DNA of 64,000 nt from Ferrimonas marina (lineage in GTDB: Bacteria; Pseudomonadota; Gammaproteobacteria; Enterobacterales; Shewanellaceae), in NCBI RefSeq assembly GCF_900129905.1, contig NZ_FQXG01000003.1:239771-303770 (forward strand), written 5' to 3'. This document shows positions 8,252 through 16,129 of the stretch, piece after piece (position 1 is the first letter of the stretch; the number at the start of each line of letters is the position of its first letter). The translations under genes were made by a program, and so were the position numbers. The notes beneath the pieces were generated by a model. The model had not been told where the DNA came from, did no database searches, and was given only the letters and a program-made list of their open reading frames with translations.

Positions 8252-9292
8252 ATGCCGCAATTTGCACTGTCGAAATCCTGCCCTCTGGCCAAGCGTAATC
8301 TGACCTGTCCCGAATCGCTGTTGCAGTACATGCGTGCGCAGGGAATGGGGACTAAGACAGCGCTATATAAGCATCTGGGCGTTGGTGAGGTTAGGCTGAC
8401 CAAGGCGCTGCGCAGGCACCAGATTGAGTGGACCCAGGTCAATGCCAGGCTGGCGGAGGAGGGGCTTGCTAAAATTCGCCCAGCGTCGGTGTCTCGGTCA
8501 GTGTTGGCAAGCCAGGGTTTGACCAGTACCAAGTTGTTGTTGGCGTATTGCCAAGAGCACAGGTTGTGCAGTCAGGTGGAATTGGCCGAACGCTTTGGCA
8601 TCACTCGGGCCGCCATCAATGCTGATCTGCAGCGCCTGGGGATTTCCTGGTGGAGTGTTGCCAAGGCGCTGCGCGATGAGGGGTTGTGCGCTCGAAGGCG
8701 GTTGGCCACGTTGCCCGAGGAGATTGAGCGGGCCCTTGAAGACGGCGCCCGGGGCGTCGCAGAGCTGTGTTCCGAGCAGGGGCTGAGAGAGCTTCGTATG
8801 CTGGAGGTTTCTGAAGGGGTGCCGGTGGGCACGGTGCTGGCCCGGTTGGACATGAAGGGCATAGGGAAGCGCCAGGTGGAGGACCACTTGGCAGTGTTGT
8901 TTGGGGATGAGAGTTTTGGCCAGTATTGGCGCGTGACGGACATTGAAGAGGTGATCGCCGAGGTGATCGAGTTGCGCTGTCACAGCCTCAACGGCTTTTG
9001 CACCCAGAGGGGGTATCTGCAGGGGACGGCAACGATGACGCTGGCGCGCGAGAAAGTCGACTTTGTGGCTGACGTGTTGGTCCCCGCTGCGCTTAAGGCG
9101 CCTCATCGGCTGGCCATGACCTTGGCCATATATGCAGACCATCCAGGATCGCTGTCTGCCCTGAAACAGGTGGGGTGGGCCGCGGTAGAGAGTCACGCCA
9201 GGGCGGTGTTCCCTGGGGACTGCTGGCGGCGCATGATGGCCTGTGTGGTCGGTAAAGCGCGGGTGGCCGAACTGAAAGCCTGTCTCGGATAA
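8252..9292 (+). CDS. Multi-HTH paralog A
   Basis: First of three tandem paralogs. Two helix-turn-helix-like repeats of about 50-60 residues are visible: residues about 20-75 (MGTKTALYKHLGVGEVRLTKAL) and 85-145 (CSQVELAERFGITRAAINADLQRLGISW). Each is followed by a charged W/VxxxLxxEGL helix. The C-terminal 130 residues are shared most strongly with the paralogs (SFGQYWRV, LNGFCTQRGYLQ, VPAALKAPHRLAMTLAIYADHPGSL, QVGWAAVESHAR). I infer a DNA-binding protein with sequential HTH modules. The start ATG follows the conserved promoter block; ribosome site weak. Family not named. Confidence 0.75.
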   Translation: MPQFALSKSCPLAKRNLTCPESLLQYMRAQGMGTKTALYKHLGVGEVRLTKALRRHQIEWTQVNARLAEEGLAKIRPASVSRSVLASQGLTSTKLLLAYCQEHRLCSQVELAERFGITRAAINADLQRLGISWWSVAKALRDEGLCARRRLATLPEEIERALEDGARGVAELCSEQGLRELRMLEVSEGVPVGTVLARLDMKGIGKRQVEDHLAVLFGDESFGQYWRVTDIEEVIAEVIELRCHSLNGFCTQRGYLQGTATMTLAREKVDFVADVLVPAALKAPHRLAMTLAIYADHPGSLSALKQVGWAAVESHARAVFPGDCWRRMMACVVGKARVAELKACLG

Positions 9293-9324
9293 CAGCCTCG
9301 CATTCTGGCGGTTGGCGTCGACCG

Positions 9325-9358
9325 GGGGGATGCGGTAGTCTGCCAGCGTTAGTTAAGT
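9325..9358 (+). repeat. Conserved promoter-region block, copy 2
   Basis: Second copy of the block at 8202-8235, with a few substitutions. It lies just upstream of paralog B, showing that gene plus promoter were duplicated as a unit. Confidence 0.5.
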
Positions 9359-9372
9359 CAGAGTCTTTGAAG

Positions 9373-10416
9373 ATGCAGAAAGTATCACCATCCAAACCCT
9401 GCCCTTTGGCTAAGCGTGGGCTGACCTGTCCTGAGTCTCTGTTTGAGTACATGCGTGAGGCCGGCATTGGGACAAAGTCGGCGCTGATTAAGGAGTTGGC
9501 GGTGGGAACTGTGGTGCTGACCAAGGCGCTGGCCCGGCACCGGATCGAGTGGACCCAGGTAAACGAAAGGTTGGCCAAAGAGGGACTTTGCAAGCTGAGA
9601 GGCTCATCGGCAAGGCGATCAGTGCTGTCGAGCCAGGGCTTGACCAGTACCGAGTTGCTGTTGGCGTATTGTCGAACCAACGGATTGAGCAGCCAAGCAG
9701 AGCTTGCTGAAGTCTTTGGCGTTGGTACCGCCGCCATCAGCGCAGACATCAATTCCATAGGTATTTCCTGGGGTAGCATCACCAAGGTGTTGCGCCGTGA
9801 GGGGTTGTGCGCGCGAAGGAATTTGGCCGAGTTGCCCTGGGAGATTGAGCAGGCCCTCAAAGACGGCGCCGAGGGCGTGGCGAAGCTGTGCTCCGAGCGG
9901 GGGCTGAGAGAGCTTCGCATGCTGGAGGCTTCTGAGGGGGTGCCGGTGGGTACCGTGCAGGAAAGGTTGCAGCTAATGGGCATCGGCCAGCTTGAGGTGG
10001 GTGACCACTTGGCCGTGTTATTCGGCGATGAGAGCTTTGGTCAGTATTGGCGGGTGACGGAGATGAATGACGTGATCGCCGACGTCATCGAGATGCGCTG
10101 CTTCAGTCTCAACGGCTTTTGCACTAAGAGAGGCTATCTGCAAAGTGCAGGCACTCTGACGCTTAAGCGTTGGGGTGTCGACTTTGTCGATGATGTCTTG
10201 GTCCCCGCTGCGCTGGAGGCACCTGGTCGGCTGGCCATGACCTTGGCCATTTACTCTGACAGACCGGGCGCAAAGGATGCGCTTAAGCAGGTGGGGTGGA
10301 GCGCGGTAGAGGACCACGCCCGGGCGGCTTTCTCAAGGGACAATTGGCGGCGCATGTTGGCCAGCAACGTGGGTAAGGCAAAAGTGGCCGAGTTAAAAGC
10401 CTGGCTGGATGAATAA
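9373..10416 (+). CDS. Multi-HTH paralog B
   Basis: Closest relative of paralog A, alignable over the full length: shared CPLAKR, LTCPES, HRIEWTQVN, SSQAELAEVFGVG, SERGLRELRMLE, SFGQYWRVTE and LAMTLAIYSD. The start was placed at the ATG that aligns with the paralog A start; a TTG two codons earlier is also open. The 80-bp gap after A carries its own copy of the promoter block, so A and B can be transcribed separately. Divergence is spread across the whole protein, including the HTH segments, which suggests different DNA targets. Confidence 0.75.
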   Translation: MQKVSPSKPCPLAKRGLTCPESLFEYMREAGIGTKSALIKELAVGTVVLTKALARHRIEWTQVNERLAKEGLCKLRGSSARRSVLSSQGLTSTELLLAYCRTNGLSSQAELAEVFGVGTAAISADINSIGISWGSITKVLRREGLCARRNLAELPWEIEQALKDGAEGVAKLCSERGLRELRMLEASEGVPVGTVQERLQLMGIGQLEVGDHLAVLFGDESFGQYWRVTEMNDVIADVIEMRCFSLNGFCTKRGYLQSAGTLTLKRWGVDFVDDVLVPAALEAPGRLAMTLAIYSDRPGAKDALKQVGWSAVEDHARAAFSRDNWRRMLASNVGKAKVAELKAWLDE

Positions 10417-10575
10417 GCCGATTCGACGATGTCTGCACGGTATGACAGTGGGATGACGTTCGGCGAAAGTGTGGCCTTGCCTGCAAACTTCTTGATCGAT
10501 TGAGGGTCAGGGTTGGCGACGGTGGGGCCACTGCTTATGCTGTTTCACCTTGTTCACGCTGTTGTTGTTTGCCTC

Positions 10576-11634
10576 ATGTCAGTCCCGTTACCAAACCTCG
10601 CTAATGTCCTTGTTCGCCATGGTCTTACGACCACCGATGCGGTGCTTGGCCATATGGTGGCCGGCAAACTGCGCACCAAGGTGCAGCTGGCGGCGTCGCT
10701 AAAAGTGGGCGGGTCGAATCTGCAGTTGGACATGGAAGAGTTGGGCCTTGATTGGCGCGGGATCCGGGCAGGGTTGGTCAAGGCAGGTCTGGGCCGGCAG
10801 TCTGAACGGACCCATAAGCAGACCACCGCAATGGGTCGGGCCGATCTGTGTACGCTCGACGCGGTGGTTAACCACTGCATCAAGTACCAGCTCTCCACTC
10901 AAAAGCAGATCGGCGAGAGCATTGGCGTCACATCGCAAACCATCCAGCAGGATCTGAAGCGTTACGGCATCAGCTGGACGGAGGTGCGTGCCGGGTTGGA
11001 ACCGTACGGCTTGCGGGCGCGCAAGCCCAAGCTCAGTCAGTTGCCGGAGCCGCTGGAGCAGATCTTGAGTGAAGGCGGCGGAGTCGCTGCCATCGCGGCC
11101 CTGTGCCGCTCTAAGAAGATCACCAAGCTTACTGCACTGGCTCGGGCTTTGGGGGTTGGATACGAGCGGATGTTAAGGCGTTTCCATCAGGCCGGGATTG
11201 ATGCCCAAGAAGTCCAGGATGAGGTGGCCCTGCAGGGCGGCGAGATGAGCTTTGCCACCTATTGGCGCAACTGTGAGCTATCCGCTGTGGTAAACGAGGT
11301 GATCGCGCTGCGTTCAACGTCACTGAAGAGCTTCTGCGATCAGATGGGGTTTAATCAGCGGCACGCCTGGGATTACCTGGACCGGGAGGGGCTGGGCTTT
11401 GATCAGGATATTCTGCGCCCTGCGGCGTTGCAGGCACCGGAGCGGATGGGGTTGGCCCTTGCCAAGCTCAGTGACGACCCTGAGGTGATGCAGGCGCTAA
11501 AGCAGGTGGGCTGGGCCGCTGTAGAGGAGCACGCTAGGCCGCTGTTCCCGGGCAGCAACCGTAACCAGCGCATGGGGATCGAGGTAGGGTCTGAGCGGCT
11601 GGCACGGCTGCGCGCCGATTTCAAACAGTCTTAG
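10576..11634 (+). CDS. Multi-HTH paralog C
   Basis: More distant third paralog with the same architecture: N-terminal HTH (LTTTDAVLGHMVAGKLRTKVQLAASLKVG), second HTH (STQKQIGESIGVTSQTIQQDL), and the conserved C-terminal block SFATYWRN ... LKSFCDQMGF ... PAALQAPERMGLALAKLSDDP ... QVGWAAVEEHARPLF. The start is ambiguous: the frame is open from 10513, and the ATG at 10576 gives a protein aligned with A and B. The copy lacks the A/B promoter block, so it is the older duplicate or is regulated differently. Confidence 0.7.
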   Translation: MSVPLPNLANVLVRHGLTTTDAVLGHMVAGKLRTKVQLAASLKVGGSNLQLDMEELGLDWRGIRAGLVKAGLGRQSERTHKQTTAMGRADLCTLDAVVNHCIKYQLSTQKQIGESIGVTSQTIQQDLKRYGISWTEVRAGLEPYGLRARKPKLSQLPEPLEQILSEGGGVAAIAALCRSKKITKLTALARALGVGYERMLRRFHQAGIDAQEVQDEVALQGGEMSFATYWRNCELSAVVNEVIALRSTSLKSFCDQMGFNQRHAWDYLDREGLGFDQDILRPAALQAPERMGLALAKLSDDPEVMQALKQVGWAAVEEHARPLFPGSNRNQRMGIEVGSERLARLRADFKQS

Positions 11635-11680
11635 CCTGGGATAGCGCTGGGGCTGTGTGTCGATAGCGGGCCTTTGCGAC

Positions 11681-12166
11681 TTACCTGCGCCGCCACTCCC
11701 ATGGCGGGATCCGGTCTGGCTCCGGCAGGGCCCACAGTCCCAATCCCTGCCGTTTCGCCTCTGCTTCCAGTTCAAACAGCTCGGTGCCCTTGGCGTAGCG
11801 GCTGTAGGTCCAGCAGTGGCCATGCTGCACCAGCCAGCGGTTAAGGTTCTCGCCCTGGTGGTAGACGCGGGCAATTGCGCGGCCATAGCGGTCGGTCTCG
11901 GTGATCTCCAGCGTCACGGATTGACCGCGGATCCGCTGTTGCAGGAAGGCGGTGGACTCCTTTCCCCAGGGCTGATCGGACTCAGGGCAGTCAATGCCGG
12001 CAAAGCGAACCTTCACCTTGTTCTGGGCCGGGCTGATGACGTGGATGGTATCCGCGTCGGGGATCCAGATGACCCGCAGCGGCTCAGAGGGGGCGGCGGA
12101 CAGGCTAGCCGGCAGCGCCAGGCAGAGCAGGGTTGCGAACAATCGGGTTTTGGCGAGACTGGGCAC
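11681..12166 (-). CDS. Exported thermonuclease (staphylococcal nuclease family)
   Basis: SNase-fold endonuclease that cuts DNA and RNA using calcium. The catalytic triad is visible: Arg in VRFAGIDCPE, Glu in WGKES and Arg in DRYGRAIARV. The N-terminus (AKTRLFATLLCLALPASLSAAPS) is a classic signal peptide, so the enzyme acts in the periplasm or outside. I chose the GTG start at 12166 because AGGAG lies 7 nt upstream; ATG at 12193 is the alternative. Plasmid-borne secreted nucleases of this type are common next to conjugation genes, but none are seen here. Confidence 0.85.
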   Translation of the reverse strand: MPSLAKTRLFATLLCLALPASLSAAPSEPLRVIWIPDADTIHVISPAQNKVKVRFAGIDCPESDQPWGKESTAFLQQRIRGQSVTLEITETDRYGRAIARVYHQGENLNRWLVQHGHCWTYSRYAKGTELFELEAEAKRQGLGLWALPEPDRIPPWEWRRR

Positions 12167-12243
12167 TGGGCTTCTCCTGGTGTTTGGGTCCATTGTACCG
12201 CGCCGGGGTGGCGCCAAGGGGCACCGCCGGCTTAGGGCGTGGC

Positions 12244-12738
12244 TTAAGCGTCAGGCAACCGGTGCTTGAGCAGTTGGTGCAGTTGCTCCGCCAGCTGTTC
12301 TTCTTCACTGAACCGCGCTGCCTGGGCCATCTCGACTGCCTGCCACAACAGGGGCTCCGCGGCGATGTGCGGTCGCATCGCGAGCAAACGCTCAAACGCC
12401 TGACCTTCGAGGGGTCCATCGGGGTCGTATTCCAGCGCATTTTCAACCTCCAGCTCAAAGTCGCCACGGGTGAAGTCGGTCAGCTCAAGGCCCTCTGGCA
12501 GCCAAGATTCATCAATGACGACCCTGGCGCTGACCAGCATCTGGAACAGCACGTGGGCGGTGAGCACATGCGCACGGTTCTCGCCGCTGCAGATGGGGTG
12601 CATCTGATGGTGCTGCGGTACCAGCACGTTGAGCAGCGTGGTGGTGAGCCAGCCCCAGCGTTCGGAAACATCAAGTGCGTTGGCGTCGCTGTAATCCAAC
12701 TGGTAGCGGGCGGGAATGGTGGTCAGTTCCATCTTCAT
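12244..12738 (-). CDS. Hypothetical protein of the RTATAC-N4-GTATAY regulon
   Basis: An acidic helical protein of 165 residues with no recognised domain; it ends in a charged Gln/Glu/Leu-rich helix (EEEQLAEQLHQLLKH). AAGGAG precedes the ATG at 12738 very closely; the ATG two codons later (12732) has better spacing. Its promoter carries the palindromic operator at 12766-12781 between a TTGACT -35 and a TATTAT -10 (17-bp spacing), so its expression should be switched together with the methyltransferase and DndB/DndC-like genes. Confidence 0.65.
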   Translation of the reverse strand: MKMELTTIPARYQLDYSDANALDVSERWGWLTTTLLNVLVPQHHQMHPICSGENRAHVLTAHVLFQMLVSARVVIDESWLPEGLELTDFTRGDFELEVENALEYDPDGPLEGQAFERLLAMRPHIAAEPLLWQAVEMAQAARFSEEEQLAEQLHQLLKHRLPDA

Positions 12739-12765
12739 AACTCCTTGTCTCAACTGTTAATCATA

Positions 12766-12781
12766 ATATACAAATGTATAT
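12766..12781 (-). promoter_or_regulatory. Operator site 1 (ATATAC-AAAT-GTATAT) within a sigma70 promoter
   Basis: A perfect palindrome overlapping the spacer and -10 of a minus-strand promoter: -35 TTGACT at 12791-12786, 17-bp spacer, -10 TATTAT at 12768-12763. A bound protein would block RNA polymerase. It is one of eight matching sites in the window. Confidence 0.75.
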
Positions 12782-12937
12782 TTAAAGTCAATCGGTTTGG
12801 TCACTCTCTGGGTCATGGGGTGGTGTTGGTTAGCCTGCTCGGGTGCCGGTCACCGTGTGGCAGTGGGGCTGGTGTGCTTGGTTGAACTGTGGCCATGGCA
12901 TTGCTACCATCGCTGCAGTGTTAACGGGGGTAAAAAC

Positions 12938-13462
12938 ATGGCAAAACGGGTGGTTTATCGGAGTGGCTGCTGTAATGACTGGCAGAGCATGTCAGAAATG
13001 CTGGCAGTGGCGCAGTTGCCGGACGATTACCGCGGGGTGGAGTCCGGGTGGGGTGGCATGGTTCTGACGCCCTTTACTGAATCCGGTAGAAGCCTGTTCG
13101 CCTGCGATCCGAAGCGCCATGTCAGCTACCTGCGGGCCCGGATAGGGGTGGCAGTAGACAATGGTCGTGATACCCAGGTCAGTTACCTCTGGTGCAAGAT
13201 GAACACGCCGGATCCGGCAGACATCCTGATGATGGGCTGTGGGCGGCGCCTGGGTGGGGTATTCAACAATAAGCACCCATTGGTACAAGGGGCTGTTGGT
13301 GAGTCTTGTGCGGTCTATCGGGGCGAGGAGGGCGAGCTGCACATTGATGTGAGCGGAAACCCGGCCCTGGCTGAGAAGTTCAGCGTCCCGGTGCCGTTCG
13401 ACCTGGCGGACCAATTGGCAGTGCACCTGTCACAAGAACGAAAAGTCATCGAGGAACAGTAA
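12938..13462 (+). CDS. Hypothetical protein coupled to paralog D
   Basis: 174-residue soluble protein with a Cys-Cys near the N-terminus (RSGCCNDW) and conserved-looking aromatic/Gly segments (ESGWGGMVLTPF). No family recognised. The start is ATG after GGGGG; the frame stays open upstream, but with an unlikely Trp/Cys-rich sequence. Its TAA overlaps the ATG of the next gene (TAATG), so the two products are translationally coupled and probably work together. Confidence 0.65.
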   Translation: MAKRVVYRSGCCNDWQSMSEMLAVAQLPDDYRGVESGWGGMVLTPFTESGRSLFACDPKRHVSYLRARIGVAVDNGRDTQVSYLWCKMNTPDPADILMMGCGRRLGGVFNNKHPLVQGAVGESCAVYRGEEGELHIDVSGNPALAEKFSVPVPFDLADQLAVHLSQERKVIEEQ

Positions 13463-14346
13463 TGACGCAATCGCATGCCGTTAAGGAAGACGGCGCCCGC
13501 ATCGGTCGGCCACCAGGGGATGTTCTGACCCGCGCCGGCATCAATACTCAGGACGAACTGATCGAGTTTTGCTTGACCCATGGCCTGGCAAGCCTTGAGG
13601 CGCTGGGTCGCCATATGGCCATTTCCGGTGCCGCGGTGGGCTCGTCGGTGCGCACTCGCGGGATTTGTTGGCGCGAGGTGCAAGAAGAGCTGTGCCAACA
13701 GGGCCTGCAGCCAAGCTTCGGTACCAGTCGCTACGATACTGAGCTTGAGGATGCGCTGAAAGCCGGTGAGCAGGCGTTGGCTGAGTATCTGCTTAACCTG
13801 GGTTGCAGTGATGTGACCGATGCCTGTCGCAAGTTGCAGATCACCTACCGGCCCTTCGCCAATCGACTGCGCGACATGGGGACCTCCTCCAGTGCGGTCA
13901 CCGAGGAGATGGCCTACCGCCAGGGCAACGTGACCTTCCCGATGTACTGGCGGCGGCATCCGCGTGAGCAGATCCACCAAGATGTGCGCAAGAGCGCGGC
14001 CACCGGGTTACAAGTGTTTTGTCGCTCGATGGGTTTTTGTGCCCACGGCGCGGCGCAGTTCGCTGGCCGCCAGCAGCTGGATTTTGACCGAGAGGTGTTG
14101 CTGCCGGTGGCGGTATCTGCCGGTCGGGAAATGGCGCTGACGCTGGCGGTGCTGGCGCCAAGGTTTCCTGAAGCAGCCGGTGCGTTGCAGACGGTATCGT
14201 GGCGTGATGTTGAGGCGCAGGCGGTGCGCGTCTTTGGCCAGAGCCGTTGGGTATCTGGTCTGGCTCGATTGCTGGGCAAACGGCGCTGTCAGGAGTTGGC
14301 GGTGTGGCTCAGGGCGGGACCCCAGGGCCAGGCGAAGTTGCAGTAG
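13462..14346 (+). CDS. Multi-HTH paralog D (divergent)
   Basis: Fourth member of the HTH family at 8252-11634, here with only one clear HTH (INTQDELIEFCLTHGLASLEALGRHMAISGAAVGSSVRTRGICW). It keeps the C-terminal block (FPMYWRRHP, LQVFCRSMGF, LPVAVSAGREMALTLAVLAP, VSWRDVEAQAVRVFG). It starts inside the stop codon of the preceding gene (TAATG), unlike the A-C copies that have their own promoters. Predicted DNA-binding; target unknown. A large inverted repeat starts 3 bp after its stop. Confidence 0.7.
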   Translation: MTQSHAVKEDGARIGRPPGDVLTRAGINTQDELIEFCLTHGLASLEALGRHMAISGAAVGSSVRTRGICWREVQEELCQQGLQPSFGTSRYDTELEDALKAGEQALAEYLLNLGCSDVTDACRKLQITYRPFANRLRDMGTSSSAVTEEMAYRQGNVTFPMYWRRHPREQIHQDVRKSAATGLQVFCRSMGFCAHGAAQFAGRQQLDFDREVLLPVAVSAGREMALTLAVLAPRFPEAAGALQTVSWRDVEAQAVRVFGQSRWVSGLARLLGKRRCQELAVWLRAGPQGQAKLQ

Positions 14347-14349
14347 GGG

Positions 14350-14404
14350 TAACGTATACGTTCCATTTAGGGCGGAAATCGGTGGAAAAGGAACGTATAC
14401 GTTA
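14350..14404. repeat. Perfect 15-bp inverted repeat with palindromic AACGTATACGTT arms
   Basis: TAACGTATACGTTCC (14350-14364) and its exact reverse complement (14390-14404) are separated by 25 bp. Each arm itself contains the 12-bp palindrome AACGTATACGTT. It directly follows paralog D. No T-run follows, so it is not a standard terminator; it fits a two-site protein-binding locus or a cruciform. The core GTATAC recalls the half-sites of the regulon operator. Confidence 0.65.
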
Positions 14405-14583
14405 CTTTTCGGGTTCCGCCGGCGTCGGCGGGGTATGGGATGGGGTGTTGTTGCCCTTGGTGTGGATCGTGGACATTGTTTTGATGTCTAGCACTAGAGG
14501 TCGGGGTAGGGCTTCGCTAAGGTACTTTACGGCTGGGCCTGGTTGCCTATAGAGCATCAAGTGGTTGCAGGAGTCGCTTGGTG

Positions 14584-14604
14584 TGTTATGATTAACCCAT
14601 AACA
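14584..14604. promoter_or_regulatory. Operator-like inverted repeat before the toxin-antitoxin pair
   Basis: TGTTATG and CATAACA form perfect 7-bp arms with a 7-bp centre, ending 14 bp before the GTG of the TumE-like gene. TATGATT overlaps it as a possible -10. Toxin-antitoxin operons normally repress themselves through such a site. Confidence 0.6.
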
Positions 14605-14617
14605 TGGAGCTAAAGCG

Positions 14618-14968
14618 GTGAATGGACTAGATGTGCTGCTGTACATGGACGGCAATGAGGTTCACCGGGAGGATGGGTACTGGTACAAGGTCAACGTGCA
14701 CCAGGTGGCTCCAACAAAAGCCCGGCCACATGGGCTCCGGTACAACCTAACGCTTCATAATCGCTATGGGAAAAGGGTCTTTGGCATCGACAATGCTCAT
14801 TCGATTAAGGTGGGCAAGAAGTACAGAAGTAGGGTGGTCTACGACCATCAGCATCTAACCAGTCTTGATAAGGGTACACCTTATGAATTCACCGACTGCG
14901 TTGACTTGATCAGCTACTTCTTTGAAATGATTGATGTCGTGATCGACACATTGGAGAAAACCAGATGA
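14618..14968 (+). CDS. TumE-like toxin (DUF6516 family)
   Basis: 116-residue protein matching the pattern of TumE/DUF6516 toxins: NGYWYK-type strand start, LTLHNRYGKRVFGIDNAH, YDHQH in the middle, and a C-terminal YEFTDCVDLISYFFEMID. It starts with GTG preceded by GGAGCTAAAGCG. The ATGA overlap with the next gene couples it to its presumed antitoxin. As in most TumE/TumA pairs, the toxin gene comes first. The pair probably stabilises the plasmid. Family assignment is by remembered pattern only. Confidence 0.75.
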   Translation: MNGLDVLLYMDGNEVHREDGYWYKVNVHQVAPTKARPHGLRYNLTLHNRYGKRVFGIDNAHSIKVGKKYRSRVVYDHQHLTSLDKGTPYEFTDCVDLISYFFEMIDVVIDTLEKTR

Positions 14969-15357
14969 CTACTGCAAGAATTGGCGTAATGCCTGAACAC
15001 ATGATTCGGCGCAGAATGCTTGCGATTGCTAAGGGTGCCTACATTCCAGAGCCCGGTGAGCCAAAGGTCTGGTATGCGTCCATGAAGGCTGCGTCTGCTG
15101 TTTTCTCGGAAGAGAACATGAATCTTCTGCGGATCATTGATGAAAAGAAGCCAGAAACGGTGAGTGAATTGGCCGAGTTAACCGGTCGCGCTAAAAGCAA
15201 TCTCTCGGTCACTTTGAAGAATCTTGAGCAGAAGTCTCTTATCCGCATGGTGGCAGGAAAAGGCAAGGCCAAAAAGCCAGTTGCCATGTTCACGGACGTA
15301 GAGATTGTTATCTCTTTGGCGTTCGAGCGCCGCTTTGAGGCTCTGCAAGTGGCTTAA
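14965..15357 (+). CDS. TumA-like antitoxin (HVO_A0114-type winged helix)
   Basis: 130-residue DNA-binding protein: a winged HTH at residues about 45-100 (FSEENMNLLRIIDEKKPETVSELAELTGRAKSNLSVTLKNLEQKSLIRM), of the MarR/HVO_A0114 type, followed by a short C-terminal helix. It overlaps the toxin gene by ATGA. It should bind the toxin and repress the operon through the inverted repeat at 14584-14604. A strong hairpin follows at 15375. Confidence 0.8.
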   Translation: MTTARIGVMPEHMIRRRMLAIAKGAYIPEPGEPKVWYASMKAASAVFSEENMNLLRIIDEKKPETVSELAELTGRAKSNLSVTLKNLEQKSLIRMVAGKGKAKKPVAMFTDVEIVISLAFERRFEALQVA

Positions 15358-15374
15358 CGCTCTAGCTTGCTTAA

Positions 15375-15402
15375 ACAAGCCCGGCCTTTTGGCCGGGCTT
15401 GT
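15375..15402 (+). terminator. Strong hairpin ending the toxin-antitoxin operon
   Basis: Perfect 12-bp stem ACAAGCCCGGCC/GGCCGGGCTTGT with a TTTT loop, 18 bp after the antitoxin stop. The following T-run is weak (GCGTTT). Confidence 0.65.
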
Positions 15403-15628
15403 GCGTTTAAGGGGTTCCAAGGTGGTTGTTTTGATTGGAGAACCATTCGGTGTACGATAGCGCTGTGTCCACTGTTGGGCACCGTGGTGTTCGTTGTAAC
15501 AGCAGGTCCGCGCGAAGATTCTGTTCAAGTTGATGTGGGGATGGCCATCGTTGGTAAATCGATGGTGGAGTTGAGTCGGTAATCTGCCGGCCAATGATGT
15601 TGTAGTGGCCAGTTGGAGGGCCGAGTTG

Positions 15629-16120
15629 ATGATGGTAGAAGCAAAGGATTTACAAGATTTTCATGCCCTAATGCTGGGCGGTGAGCCGCTCAAAGAGGCG
15701 CAGTTGGTGTACGCCTGCCCCCAGGGCAAGCACCGGCTCTACATCCGTGCCGGTGGGTCGGACATGACCGGGTTCAGTGCCGTTGCGCTGAGTGCCTCCT
15801 ATCAAGCGGCCGGCGCAGCAGGGTGGGGCGCAAATCCCTCTGAGCCAATGCCAGTGGATGTGTTGTTCACCGCCCAGGTGGACCGCGGTACCGTTTCTGA
15901 GCTGCACTTAAATCCCTTGGTGGTTGGGCCGGACACGGCCAAGCTGGCCCGCATGCTGGAGCATGTGGGGGAGATTGCACAAAGCCTGGTGCGCGAGGAC
16001 AGCAAAGAGCAGCGCCATCACATGGAGCGTTGGGCGGCCAACGGTCCCAGGGTGGATCCGAACAAGAAGGTGACGCACTTTGTGTCCCGCCAGCCTTACG
16101 AGGTTCGGCCAGGACAGTAG
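15629..16120 (+). CDS. Hypothetical protein in front of the MmcB-like gene
   Basis: 163-residue soluble protein with a beta-rich N-terminal half (KHRLYIRAGGSDMTGFSAVALSA) and a helical charged C-terminal half containing RVDPNKKVTHFV. The start ATG follows GGAGGGCCGAGTTG. The gene ends 9 bp before the start of the next gene, whose ribosome site (GGAGG) lies in the gap, so both form an operon. Function unknown. Confidence 0.65.
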   Translation: MMVEAKDLQDFHALMLGGEPLKEAQLVYACPQGKHRLYIRAGGSDMTGFSAVALSASYQAAGAAGWGANPSEPMPVDVLFTAQVDRGTVSELHLNPLVVGPDTAKLARMLEHVGEIAQSLVREDSKEQRHHMERWAANGPRVDPNKKVTHFVSRQPYEVRPGQ

Positions 16121-16129
16121 GAGGCGCTG

